Assembly: GCF_029963765.1 (NCBI RefSeq) | Contig: NZ_JALBYU010000011.1 | Coordinates: 1-64,000 of the forward strand | Source of the DNA: Pseudomonas sp. UYIF39 | GTDB taxonomy: Bacteria > Pseudomonadota > Gammaproteobacteria > Pseudomonadales > Pseudomonadaceae | Length of the DNA stretch: 64,000 nucleotides | Reading direction: 5' to 3' | Part shown: one piece after another, positions 1 to 9,710 of the stretch | How positions within the stretch are numbered: the first letter of the stretch is position 1 | Layout: every line of letters starts with the position of its first letter | Program-made: the position numbers and the translations under genes | The notes under the pieces: generated by a model | Database searches by the model: none | Told to the model about the DNA's origin: nothing | What the model saw: the letters and a program-made list of their open reading frames with translations, nothing else

Positions 1-79
1 AGGGCATGACATTCAACATCGATGTTGACTGGCAGACCGCTATCGTCGGAACGCCGCCCGGAGCAAGCTCGCTCCCACA
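1..79. repeat. REPIN-type palindromic repeat, left-truncated
   Basis: The segment ends in GAGCAAGCTCGCTCCCACA and is preceded by a spacer that resembles the spacers of the complete elements at 13708-13797 and 28961-29050 (shared words ACATTCA and TGTTGACTG). About 15 extra bases lie between spacer and palindrome compared with the other copies. The left arm lies outside the window. It sits just downstream of era. Confidence 0.8.
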
Positions 80-109
80 GGGGTTCTTCGGTGTAACAGG
101 AACCGGGTG

Positions 110-1012
110 TTACAGGTCGCCGTAACCCAGCGAACGCAAGGCGCGTTCGTCGTCGGACCAGCCGCCTTTCACCTTGACCCAGAGGTTGAGCATGATCTTG
201 GAGTCGAACAGCAACTCCATGTCCTTGCGTGCCTCGGTGCCGATGCGCTTGATCCGCTCGCCCTTGTCGCCAATGATGATTTTCTTCTGGCCGTCGCGCT
301 CGACGAGGATCAAGGCATGGATGTGCAGGGTTTTGCCCTGTTGCTTGAACTCTTCGATTTCGACGGTGATCTGGTACGGCAGCTCGGCGCCCATCTGGCG
401 CATGATTTTCTCACGTACCAGTTCAGCGGCGAGGAAGCGGCTGCTGCGATCAGTGATCTGGTCTTCCGGGAAGAAGTGATCGTTTTCCGGCAGGTAACCG
501 GCAATCACGCGCTCCAGCGTTTCGAGGTTATGCCCGTGCTGGGCCGAGATCGGCATGATCTGCGCGTTCGGCAACTGTTCCTGCAACCAGGTCAGGTGCG
601 GCATCAGCTCGGCTTTATCTTCGATGCGGTCAGTCTTGTTCAGCGCCACGATCAGCGGGCCGGTCACGTATTGAACGCGCTCGAGGACCATCTGGTCTTC
701 GTCGGTCCACTTGGTGCGGTCAACCACGAAGATCACCACGTCGACGTCTTTCAACGCCGCCGAAGCGGTCTTGTTCATGTAGCGGTTCAGGGCTTTCTCG
801 CCACCTTTATGCATGCCGGGGGTATCGACGTAGATCGCCTGCACGGCGCCTTCGGTCTTGATGCCGAGCATGTTGTGGCGAGTGGTCTGAGGCTTGCGCG
901 AGGTGATCGCCAGCTTCTGACCGAGGATGTGGTTCAGCAGCGTGGACTTGCCCACGTTGGGACGGCCGACGATGGCGACATAGCCACAGCGAGTTGCAGT
1001 TGAATCAGTCAT
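110..1012 (-). CDS. era: GTPase Era
   Basis: Era is a small essential GTPase that binds the 3' end of 16S rRNA and assists 30S maturation. The 300-residue protein has the G1 loop GRPNVGKS (residues 16-23), the DTPG switch motif, NKTD for guanine recognition, and a C-terminal KH RNA-binding domain with the GDKG loop near residue 250. I chose the ATG at 1012 because a GGAG lies 8 nt upstream; the ATG at 1018 is too close to it. The start overlaps the rnc stop by 8 nt, so the two are probably translationally coupled. It is the last gene of a lepA-lepB-rnc-era run; recO, its usual successor, would be outside the window. Confidence 0.97.
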   Translation of the reverse strand: MTDSTATRCGYVAIVGRPNVGKSTLLNHILGQKLAITSRKPQTTRHNMLGIKTEGAVQAIYVDTPGMHKGGEKALNRYMNKTASAALKDVDVVIFVVDRTKWTDEDQMVLERVQYVTGPLIVALNKTDRIEDKAELMPHLTWLQEQLPNAQIMPISAQHGHNLETLERVIAGYLPENDHFFPEDQITDRSSRFLAAELVREKIMRQMGAELPYQITVEIEEFKQQGKTLHIHALILVERDGQKKIIIGDKGERIKRIGTEARKDMELLFDSKIMLNLWVKVKGGWSDDERALRSLGYGDL

Positions 1013-1694
1013 GGCCATTCTCCACGCCCAGGGCAATCAGTGCTGCAGCGGCCGCTACCTGTTCGGCAATACGACGGCTCACACCCTGACCTCGGCTTTT
1101 TTCATTCAGTAAGGTGATTTCACATTCGACGAAGAACGTCCGGCAATGCGGCTCACCCTGGATATCCACCACTTCGTAACGCGGCAGTTCACAACCCCGC
1201 GACTGCAGGAACTCTTGCAGACGGGTTTTTGGATCTTTGTTGGTGTCGACCAGCGTCAGGCCTTCGAACTCCCCGGCCAGCCAGGCCAGCACGCGTTCGC
1301 GTGCCATGTCCATGCCGGCATCCAGGTAGATCGCACCGATCAGCGCTTCAAGGGCATCGGCCAGAATCGACTCGCGACGGAAACCGCCGCTTTTCAATTC
1401 ACCGGAACCCAGGCGCAGGTATTCGCCCAGATCGAAACCGCGAGCCAGTACGGCCAGGGTCTCGCCTTTCACCAGGCGTGCGCGCAAGCGCGACAACTGA
1501 CCTTCGCGGGCCAGCGGGAAGCGATCGAACAGCGCCTCGCCAGCGACAAAATTAAGGATGGCATCACCGAGGAATTCCAGGCGTTCGTTGTTTCGCCCGG
1601 CAAAGCTGCGGTGAGTCAGGGCCAGGACCATCAGTTCCTGATCCTTGAAGGTGTAGCCGAGCTGACGCTCGAGACGGCTTAAGGAGACGCTCAC
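1005..1694 (-). CDS. rnc: Ribonuclease III
   Basis: RNase III cuts double-stranded RNA, including the rRNA precursor and many mRNA hairpins. The 229-residue product has the family signature [11 protein letters not shown] (residues 37-47), the second acidic cluster in [13 protein letters not shown], and a C-terminal double-stranded RNA-binding domain starting near [12 protein letters not shown]. The start is GTG at 1694, and this GTG overlaps the TGA of a 39-codon ORF upstream. Length and N-terminus agree with Pseudomonas homologues. The era start overlaps its 3' end. Confidence 0.97.
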   Translation of the reverse strand: MSVSLSRLERQLGYTFKDQELMVLALTHRSFAGRNNERLEFLGDAILNFVAGEALFDRFPLAREGQLSRLRARLVKGETLAVLARGFDLGEYLRLGSGELKSGGFRRESILADALEALIGAIYLDAGMDMARERVLAWLAGEFEGLTLVDTNKDPKTRLQEFLQSRGCELPRYEVVDIQGEPHCRTFFVECEITLLNEKSRGQGVSRRIAEQVAAAAALIALGVENGHD

Positions 1695-1810
1695 GGTTTA
1701 CCCACGCTGAGTTCGTGGTTGGGTTCCACCGCCATCGCCGTGATGCGGCGCAGGCTTGGGACAATTAACGCTGTGTTCAAAAATAACGTCCTGAATATCG
1801 TTGTTTTCAT
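1691..1810 (-). CDS. Possible 39-residue ORF upstream of rnc
   Basis: An ATG at 1808-1810 opens a 39-codon frame (begins [20 protein letters not shown]) whose TGA overlaps the GTG start of rnc (GTGA). The N-terminus is hydrophobic with basic residues, loosely like a signal or anchor segment. A GGAAG lies only 1 nt before the ATG, which is poor spacing for a ribosome site. In P. aeruginosa this slot, as I recall, holds a longer DUF4845 gene; no such protein is encoded here. The frame may be a leader that couples translation to rnc, a remnant, or chance. I recognise no homologue. Confidence 0.3.
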   Translation of the reverse strand: MKTTIFRTLFLNTALIVPSLRRITAMAVEPNHELSVGKP

Positions 1811-1848
1811 GCTTCCGGCGTCGATTATGCCGACTCCAGAAATGCATT

Positions 1849-1871
1849 CGGCGCTGTGTTCAACAGCGCCG
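1849..1871 (-). terminator. Hairpin downstream of lepB
   Basis: CGGCGCTGT and ACAGCGCCG form a 9-bp perfect stem around a 5-base loop a few bases after the lepB stop. On the minus strand no clear U tract follows, so it may be an RNA-stabilising or attenuating hairpin more than a full intrinsic terminator. Confidence 0.45.
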
Positions 1872-1878
1872 TGTGTGA

Positions 1879-2733
1879 TTACTTGATCAGGCCAACCCGC
1901 GAGAAATTCGGCAGGTGACTGAGTTTAGGTTCCGGCCAGCTCATCCAGACTGCGAAGGCCTTGCCGACGATATTCTTGTCGGGAACCATGCCCAGCAGAT
2001 CCTTGGGAATGCTCGGATCATCCCAGTAGCGACTGTCATTCGAGTTGTCGCGGTTGTCGCCCATCATGAAGTAGTGCCCGGCAGGCACGGTCCACGAATG
2101 GTCCGGCGTTGCGCGGTAACGGCTCATTTCCTTGCGGATCAGGTGCTCGGCGACGCCGAGTTTTTCCTTGTAGAGCTCGGCGCTACCCAACGTTCCCGGC
2201 TCGGAGCCGACCAGTTGTTCGGCAATTGACTCACCGTTGACGAACAGGCGCTTGTCGGCGGTGTAACGAATCTGGTCACCCGGCAGGCCCACCACACGTT
2301 TAATGTAGTTGACGTTCGGATCGCTCGGGTAGCGGAACACCATCACATCGCCGCGCTGTGGATCACCGACTTCGATGACTTTCTTGTCGATCACCGGCAA
2401 GCGGATCCCGTAAGAAAACTTGTTCACCAGGATGAAGTCGCCAACATCCAGGGTCGGTTTCATCGAGCCGGAAGGAATCTGGAACGGTTCCACCAGGAAC
2501 GAACGCAGTACCAGCACGATGAACAACACCGGGAAGAACGACTTGCCGTATTCGACCAGCAGCGGCTCTTTGTTCAGTTTCTCGACCACCACTCCGTCAG
2601 GCTGGCTGACGCTGCCCTGATAGGAGGCAATGGCGGCACGCCGACGCGGCGCCAGGAAAAGCAGATCGAGCAACGCCAACAGGCCGCAGACGAACACGGC
2701 GATGACCAGCAACAGCGGGAAATTTAGTGACAT
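1879..2733 (-). CDS. lepB: Signal peptidase I
   Basis: LepB is the inner-membrane leader peptidase that removes signal peptides from exported proteins. The 284-residue protein has an N-terminal membrane segment (about residues 5-27), a second one near 65-80, the catalytic serine in IPSGSM (Ser90) and the general-base lysine in YIKRVVGLPGD (Lys145), plus the GDNRDNSNDSRYW box. Both catalytic positions coincide with E. coli numbering. It starts 5 nt after the lepA stop, an operon arrangement conserved across gammaproteobacteria. Confidence 0.97.
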   Translation of the reverse strand: MSLNFPLLLVIAVFVCGLLALLDLLFLAPRRRAAIASYQGSVSQPDGVVVEKLNKEPLLVEYGKSFFPVLFIVLVLRSFLVEPFQIPSGSMKPTLDVGDFILVNKFSYGIRLPVIDKKVIEVGDPQRGDVMVFRYPSDPNVNYIKRVVGLPGDQIRYTADKRLFVNGESIAEQLVGSEPGTLGSAELYKEKLGVAEHLIRKEMSRYRATPDHSWTVPAGHYFMMGDNRDNSNDSRYWDDPSIPKDLLGMVPDKNIVGKAFAVWMSWPEPKLSHLPNFSRVGLIK

Positions 2734-2738
2734 AGGAC

Positions 2739-4538
2739 CTAACTATCCAACCTGAGCACTGCAAGGAAGGCTTCTTGTGGAATTTCCACGTTACCGACTT
2801 GCTTCATGCGTTTTTTACCGGCCTTTTGCTTTTCAAGCAGTTTCTTCTTACGGCTGACGTCACCGCCGTAGCATTTGGCCAATACGTTCTTTCTGAGTGC
2901 CTTGACGGAGGTCCGCGCAATAATCTGCCCGCCAATGGCGGCCTGGATCGCGACGTCGAACATCTGACGTGGAATCAGTTCTTTCATCTTCTCGGTCAAC
3001 TGGCGACCTTTGTAGTGCGCGTTATCCTTGTGCACGATCAGCGCCAGGGCGTCGACCTTGTCACCGTTGATCAGCACATCCAGTTTCACCAGATTAGCCG
3101 ATTGATAACGATCGAAATGGTAATCCAGCGATGCATAGCCACGGCTGGTGGATTTCAGACGGTCGAAGAAGTCCAGGACCACTTCGTTCATCGGTAAATC
3201 GTAGGTCACTTGAACCTGGGTACCGAGGAACAGCATGTCGTGCTGTACGCCACGCTTCTCGATGCACAGGGTAATGACGTTGCCCAGGTGCTCTTGCGGC
3301 ACAAGAATATTGGCCCGCACGATCGGTTCGCGCATGTCTTCGATCGAGGACAGGTCTGGCAGCTTCGACGGGTTGTCGACGTAAATCGTTTCACCGGTTT
3401 TCAGCAGCAGCTCGAAAATTACCGTCGGCGCCGTGGTGATCAGGTCCAGGTCGTACTCGCGCTCCAGGCGCTCCTGGATGATTTCCATGTGCAACATGCC
3501 GAGGAACCCGCAACGGAAGCCGAAGCCCAGGGCGTCGGAGCTTTCCGGGGTGTATTGCAGGGACGAGTCGTTGAGCGTGAGCTTTTGCAGGGCTTCACGG
3601 AAATCTTCGAAGTCGTCGGAGCTGACCGGGAACAGGCCGGCGTATACCTGCGGCTGAATGCGTTTGAAGCCTGGCAGCACGTCGACGTCCGGCGTAGAAC
3701 TCAAGGTCAGGGTGTCACCGACCGGTGCACCGTGAATGTCCTTGATGCCGGCGATGATGAAGCCCACTTCGCCGGCCTTCAGGTCAACGGTGGCGGTGTG
3801 TTTCGGGTTGAAGACACCGACGCTGTCCACGAGGTGGATCTTGCCGGTGGACTTGACCAGGATCTTGTCGCCCTTCTTCACACGACCGTGGCGCACGCGA
3901 ACCAGGGAAACAACGCCCAGGTAGTTGTCGAACCAGGAGTCGATGATCAACGCTTGCAGCGGATCTTCATAGTTGCCGGTCGGCGCAGGAATGGTCTTGA
4001 CCAGACGTTCTAGCACTTCGTCGACGCCCAGACCGGTCTTGGCACTGCACTCGACCGCGTCGGTGGCATCGATGCCGATGATTTTTTCGATTTCTTCTTT
4101 GACGCGGTCCGGATCGGCCTGAGGCAGGTCGATCTTGTTCAGGACCGGCATCACTTCCAGGCCCTGCTCAATCGCGGTGTAGCAGTTGGCTACCGACTGC
4201 GCTTCAACGCCCTGACCGGCATCGACCACCAGCAACGCGCCTTCACAGGCCGCCAGCGACCGGCTGACTTCGTAGGTGAAGTCAACGTGGCCCGGGGTGT
4301 CAATGAAGTTAAGCTGGTATTTGATGCCATCGCGTGCGGTGTAATACAGGGTGACGCTGTGGGCCTTGATGGTGATCCCGCGTTCACGTTCCAGGTCCAT
4401 GGAGTCCAGAACCTGGGCTTCCATTTCGCGCTCGGCAAGGCCGCCACACATCTGGATGAAGCGATCGGCCAGCGTCGACTTGCCATGGTCAATGTGGGCG
4501 ATGATGGAGAAATTGCGGATATGACTCAAATCACTCAC
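2739..4538 (-). CDS. lepA: Elongation factor 4 (LepA)
   Basis: LepA/EF4 is a ribosome-associated translational GTPase. The 599-residue product matches the family length. It has the G1 loop AHIDHGKS (residues 14-21), DTPGH and NKID motifs, EF-G-like domains II, III and V, and the LepA-specific C-terminal domain ending in a lysine-rich stretch ([16 protein letters not shown]). It is the first gene of the lepA-lepB-rnc-era set. The upstream neighbour here is the lptG 3' end; in P. aeruginosa PAO1 it is mucD, so a rearrangement boundary may lie in the gap. Confidence 0.98.
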   Translation of the reverse strand: MSDLSHIRNFSIIAHIDHGKSTLADRFIQMCGGLAEREMEAQVLDSMDLERERGITIKAHSVTLYYTARDGIKYQLNFIDTPGHVDFTYEVSRSLAACEGALLVVDAGQGVEAQSVANCYTAIEQGLEVMPVLNKIDLPQADPDRVKEEIEKIIGIDATDAVECSAKTGLGVDEVLERLVKTIPAPTGNYEDPLQALIIDSWFDNYLGVVSLVRVRHGRVKKGDKILVKSTGKIHLVDSVGVFNPKHTATVDLKAGEVGFIIAGIKDIHGAPVGDTLTLSSTPDVDVLPGFKRIQPQVYAGLFPVSSDDFEDFREALQKLTLNDSSLQYTPESSDALGFGFRCGFLGMLHMEIIQERLEREYDLDLITTAPTVIFELLLKTGETIYVDNPSKLPDLSSIEDMREPIVRANILVPQEHLGNVITLCIEKRGVQHDMLFLGTQVQVTYDLPMNEVVLDFFDRLKSTSRGYASLDYHFDRYQSANLVKLDVLINGDKVDALALIVHKDNAHYKGRQLTEKMKELIPRQMFDVAIQAAIGGQIIARTSVKALRKNVLAKCYGGDVSRKKKLLEKQKAGKKRMKQVGNVEIPQEAFLAVLRLDS

Positions 4539-4644
4539 GGATCAACACTCAAAAAGGCTGCAGGCATAGCCCGCCGAAAAATAGCCGGGAATTGTACCTG
4601 ATCCACGGCGCAAGCGTCACGTTCGCAGGTCAGACGGCGCCTAC

Positions 4645-4677
4645 AAAAACGCCCCGGTCTTGCGACAGGGGCGTTTT
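4645..4677 (-). terminator. Bidirectional-looking intrinsic terminator after lptG
   Basis: AAAACGCCCC and GGGGCGTTTT pair around a 12-base loop, flanked by an A run on the left and a T run on the right, so a U tract follows the stem on either strand. It lies 33 nt past the lptG stop and upstream of lepA. Confidence 0.85.
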
Positions 4678-4709
4678 GAGTGACCTGCAAGGTCAGGAGA
4701 AACCCTTGA

Positions 4710-5771
4710 TCAACCGGCCCTGCGCAACAACCAGACCCCGGCCAGGGCACAAACACCCGCCGGAATCAGTACCGCAAACAGCGGCGAGAAACCGAAGACC
4801 AGGCTCGAAGGACCGAGCAAATCCTGAACAATACGGAAGGTGAAGCCCACCAGCACGCCAGTGAACACCCGCTGACCGAGGGTCACCGAGCGCAACGGAC
4901 CGAAAATGAAGGAAATCGCCATCAGCACCAGCGCGGCGGTGACCAGCGGTTGCAACACCTTGACCCAAAATGCCAGCCAGTAACGACCATTGCTCAAGCC
5001 CTGGTCAGCCAGGTAGTGGATGTACCCCCACAGACCACTGATTGACAGCGAATCGGGCGACATCACCACGGTATCCAGCAGTTGCGGGCTCAACGCCACG
5101 TTCCAGCGCTCGATCGGAGCGGTCACCACTTCGGTGTTCTTGTCATGGAATAACGTGGTCGTGACATCGCTGAGCTGCCAGTGATCCTTGTCGAATTCGG
5201 CGCGCTTGGCGAAGCTTGAGGACAACATGTGGCGCTGATCGTCGAAGCGATAACGGGTCACGCCATACAGCAAACCGTTTGGCTGCACGGAGTTGACGTG
5301 AACGAACTCGTCCCCCTGACGGTGCCACAGGCCATGCTTGGCGCTTTGCGCATCGCCGCTGCCCTGGGCCAGCGAGCGATTGGCCTGAGCGGTGACTTCG
5401 GTGGCCGGCGCAACGTATTCGCCGATCAGCACACCCACCACCATCAGGATCAGCATTGGCTTCATGACCGCCCAGACGATGCGCCCGATCGACACGCCCG
5501 CAGCGCGCATGATGGTCAGCTCGCTGTGACTGGCCAGACTGCCGAGGCCTATCAGGCAACCGATCAGTGCAGCCATCGGCAACATGTCGTAAAGACGACG
5601 CGGCGCGGTCAGCAGGACATAACTCAACACGTCGACCAAGGTGTAGGTATCGCTGACCTCACTCATTTCATCGATGAACGCGAACAGCGTCGCCAGACCA
5701 AGAATGATCCCCAGTACCGCCAGAATTGCCACGAACACGCTGCTACCAATGTAGCGATCGAGCTTATCCAC
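4710..5771 (-). CDS. lptG: LPS export permease LptG
   Basis: LptG pairs with LptF in the inner-membrane LptB2FG transporter, which extracts lipopolysaccharide and drives it across the periplasm. The 353-residue protein has three N-terminal membrane helices, a periplasmic beta-jellyroll domain (about residues 135-260) and three C-terminal helices, the YjgP/YjgQ family layout. The N-terminus reads MDKLDRYIGSSVFVAILAVL. Its start overlaps the lptF stop by 8 nt. An intrinsic terminator follows. Confidence 0.95.
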   Translation of the reverse strand: MDKLDRYIGSSVFVAILAVLGIILGLATLFAFIDEMSEVSDTYTLVDVLSYVLLTAPRRLYDMLPMAALIGCLIGLGSLASHSELTIMRAAGVSIGRIVWAVMKPMLILMVVGVLIGEYVAPATEVTAQANRSLAQGSGDAQSAKHGLWHRQGDEFVHVNSVQPNGLLYGVTRYRFDDQRHMLSSSFAKRAEFDKDHWQLSDVTTTLFHDKNTEVVTAPIERWNVALSPQLLDTVVMSPDSLSISGLWGYIHYLADQGLSNGRYWLAFWVKVLQPLVTAALVLMAISFIFGPLRSVTLGQRVFTGVLVGFTFRIVQDLLGPSSLVFGFSPLFAVLIPAGVCALAGVWLLRRAG

Positions 5772-6891
5772 GAGCCACCTCCAGCGCGCTGCGACGACTC
5801 GCCAGCTTCAACTGAAGGGGTTCCCAATAGAGCAAGCCCAGGCCGATGACCAGGAAGATTGCATGCACCCACCACAACCCCAGAGTTGGCGGGATTTTGC
5901 CCTTTTCAAGGGCGCCGCGAGCGGCAATCAGGATGGACAGGTAAGCCATATATAGAAGAATCGCCGGCAACAGCTTGAGGAAGCGCCCCTGACGCGGATT
6001 GACCCGCGACAACGGCACCGCCATCAAGGTCACGATGAAGACCAGCAACGGCAAGGACAGACGCCATTGCAGCTCGGTACGCAAGCGGATGTCGTCACTG
6101 TCCAGCAAAAATCTGGTGGTCATTGCGTCGCGGTCGGTCACTTCGTCGCTGACATCCGGCTTGGGCAGCAATACGCCGTACTCCTCGTACTTGATCGCCC
6201 GGTAGTCGGCCTGCCCCGGATTGCCGTCATAGCGATAGCCGTTGTCGAGAATCAGGTAACGGTTACCGTCGGGGCGAATTTCCTGACGGCCCTTCTCGGC
6301 CACCAGCACGGAAATCCCGCGATCCTTGTTTTCGGAATTGACGTTCTTCTGCGAAATGAACACGCCGCCGAGGTTGATGCGGTCGTCCGACAGCGTTTCG
6401 GTGTAGGTCACCCGCGTTCCGTCACGCAGGGCCTGGAAGCGACCTGGCTCCAGGGTGTCGAACTCGGTCAGGGCATCCTGCTTGTTCAGCAGCAACTGGA
6501 ACTGATTGGCGCCTTGTGGCGCCAGGCTCAGGCTCAGCCACGCCACCACCACTGCAACCAGGGTGGCTGGAAAAAGGGTCATGGCAAGCAGACGCTGCTG
6601 GCTCATGCCGGTGGCAGACAGCACGGTCATTTCGCTTTCGAGGTACAGGCGGCCGTAGGCCAGCAGGATGCCGAGAAACAGGCCCAGAGGCAAAATCAAC
6701 TGCAGGAAACCCGGCAGACGAAAGCCCATGATCAGGAACAGCGAACCCGGATCCAGGAGGCCAGAGGCTGCCTGGGCGAGGTACTTGATGAAGCGACCGC
6801 TCATGATGATGACCAGCAGCACAGCGCTGACGGCGCTCAAGGTCAACATGACTTCGCGGGATAGATAACGGAAGACGATCAAACCAGACAC
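5764..6891 (-). CDS. lptF: LPS export permease LptF
   Basis: LptF is the partner of LptG in LPS export. The 375-residue product begins MSGLIVFRYLSREVMLTLSA, has membrane helices at both ends and a central periplasmic jellyroll. It is transcribed divergently from pepA and overlaps lptG. The pairing lptF-lptG next to pepA matches the P. putida and P. aeruginosa arrangement. Confidence 0.95.
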   Translation of the reverse strand: MSGLIVFRYLSREVMLTLSAVSAVLLVIIMSGRFIKYLAQAASGLLDPGSLFLIMGFRLPGFLQLILPLGLFLGILLAYGRLYLESEMTVLSATGMSQQRLLAMTLFPATLVAVVVAWLSLSLAPQGANQFQLLLNKQDALTEFDTLEPGRFQALRDGTRVTYTETLSDDRINLGGVFISQKNVNSENKDRGISVLVAEKGRQEIRPDGNRYLILDNGYRYDGNPGQADYRAIKYEEYGVLLPKPDVSDEVTDRDAMTTRFLLDSDDIRLRTELQWRLSLPLLVFIVTLMAVPLSRVNPRQGRFLKLLPAILLYMAYLSILIAARGALEKGKIPPTLGLWWVHAIFLVIGLGLLYWEPLQLKLASRRSALEVARG

Positions 6892-8679
<1,788 letters not shown>

Positions 8680-8695
8680 AACCGATGACTTCCGG

Positions 8696-8719
8696 TGGTG
8701 TCACTCTCGGGTGATGCCA
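8696..8719 (+). terminator. Intercistronic hairpin between pepA and holC
   Basis: TGGTGTCAC and GTGATGCCA form a 9-bp stem (two G-U wobbles) with a 6-base loop. There is no U tract, so it is more likely to affect mRNA processing or partial termination. Confidence 0.35.
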
Positions 8720-8739
8720 CTTGAAGCTCAGGAACCGCA

Positions 8740-9168
8740 ATGACCAAAGTCGACTTCTATGTCCTGCCCAGCGCCGATCCTTCAGCGCGGCTGGACTTTG
8801 CCTGCAAGCTCACCGAGAAAGCCTGGCGCATGGGCCACCGCATCTATCTGCATTGCAGCGATGCTGCCCAGCGTGATGACCTCGATGCGCGTTTGTGGGC
8901 CTTCAAGGGCGAAAGCTTCGTGCCCCACGGCCCCGCCGAAAGCGAGCCGGAGGGTTTCATTGTGTTGGGCCTTGGCGATGACTGCGGTCCGCATCAGGAC
9001 CTGTTGGTCAATCTCGCCCTGAAAGTCCCGGCATTCGCCAACAAGTTCGCCCGCGTGGCGGAAGTGGTGGTGGAAGATTCGACGATTCGTACGGCTGCGC
9101 GGGAGAGTTTCCGTTTCTACCGCGAACAGGGCTATCCTCTGCAAGATCACCGTTTACAGCGACTCTGA
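8740..9168 (+). CDS. holC: DNA polymerase III chi subunit
   Basis: HolC (chi) links the clamp-loader complex of DNA polymerase III to single-strand binding protein. The 142-residue product begins MTKVDFYVLPSADPSARLDF and has the alternating beta-alpha layout of the family. It sits 60 nt downstream of pepA and upstream of valS, the conserved pepA-holC-valS neighbourhood. Confidence 0.93.
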   Translation: MTKVDFYVLPSADPSARLDFACKLTEKAWRMGHRIYLHCSDAAQRDDLDARLWAFKGESFVPHGPAESEPEGFIVLGLGDDCGPHQDLLVNLALKVPAFANKFARVAEVVVEDSTIRTAARESFRFYREQGYPLQDHRLQRL

Positions 9169-9176
9169 GCATTCCG

Positions 9177-9572
9177 ATGGACACTCCAAAACCGCTGCAA
9201 AAGTCCGCGCATCTGCTGGACGACCTTGAGTCGATCCGCCAACTGCTCGGCGATGACAACCTGCAACCGCCCTTGCTCACCGACACGGTCGAGGACGATG
9301 ATCAGGAACAGATTCCAATGCTGTTCGATACGGTCGGCGCCAGCCCACCCATTCTCGAACCGGCGCCACTCGCCCCTGCCGCCCCTGCTGCCCAACCGGC
9401 GCCCGCCGCCAGCAAGAGCCCCGAGGACCTGCTGCACCTGGATGGCGAACTGCGCGCCGCCGCGCAATTGATCATGCAAGACGTAATCGACGACTTCGCC
9501 CCGCACATCGAAACCGAAATCAAACGCCGCCTCAGCGCGCGGATGGAACGGTTGTTGAGTCAGTACGAGTAA
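9177..9572 (+). CDS. Small conserved protein between holC and valS
   Basis: This 131-residue product starts 8 nt after holC, so it is co-transcribed and perhaps linked to chi function. An N-terminal acidic stretch (residues 11-45) is followed by an Ala/Pro-rich linker (about 55-80) and a C-terminal helical segment (LHLDGELRAAAQLIMQDVID and on to the end). The architecture of two short motifs joined by a flexible linker suggests a tether. I recognise no named family. P. putida has, as I recall, a gene in the same place. Confidence 0.8.
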   Translation: MDTPKPLQKSAHLLDDLESIRQLLGDDNLQPPLLTDTVEDDDQEQIPMLFDTVGASPPILEPAPLAPAAPAAQPAPAASKSPEDLLHLDGELRAAAQLIMQDVIDDFAPHIETEIKRRLSARMERLLSQYE

Positions 9573-9583
9573 CACCCATCTCC

Positions 9584-9611
9584 TGTGGGAGCAGGTTTGC
9601 CTGCTCCCACA
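9584..9611. repeat. REP-type palindrome
   Basis: TGTGGGAGCAGG and CCTGCTCCCACA form a perfect 12-bp stem with TTTG loop, 11 nt after the upstream gene. It resembles single REP sequences of the P. fluorescens group and may also protect or end the upstream transcript. A TATACT at 9662-9667 beyond it is a possible -10 for valS. Confidence 0.8.
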
Positions 9612-9710
9612 TTTGGCCTGCGCCCTGTCTGCACCCGCTCGCCCTGCGCCCCATGCCCCGCTATACTTGCCGGCTTTTCCTGAATAAATGCCAATAGGGT
9701 CCCGCCGCGC

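Noticed and set aside
92-114. TGTAACA-N9-TGTTACA inverted repeat at the era stop
   Set aside because: Short arms with a long loop overlapping the stop codon and no U tract; no regulatory role can be supported.
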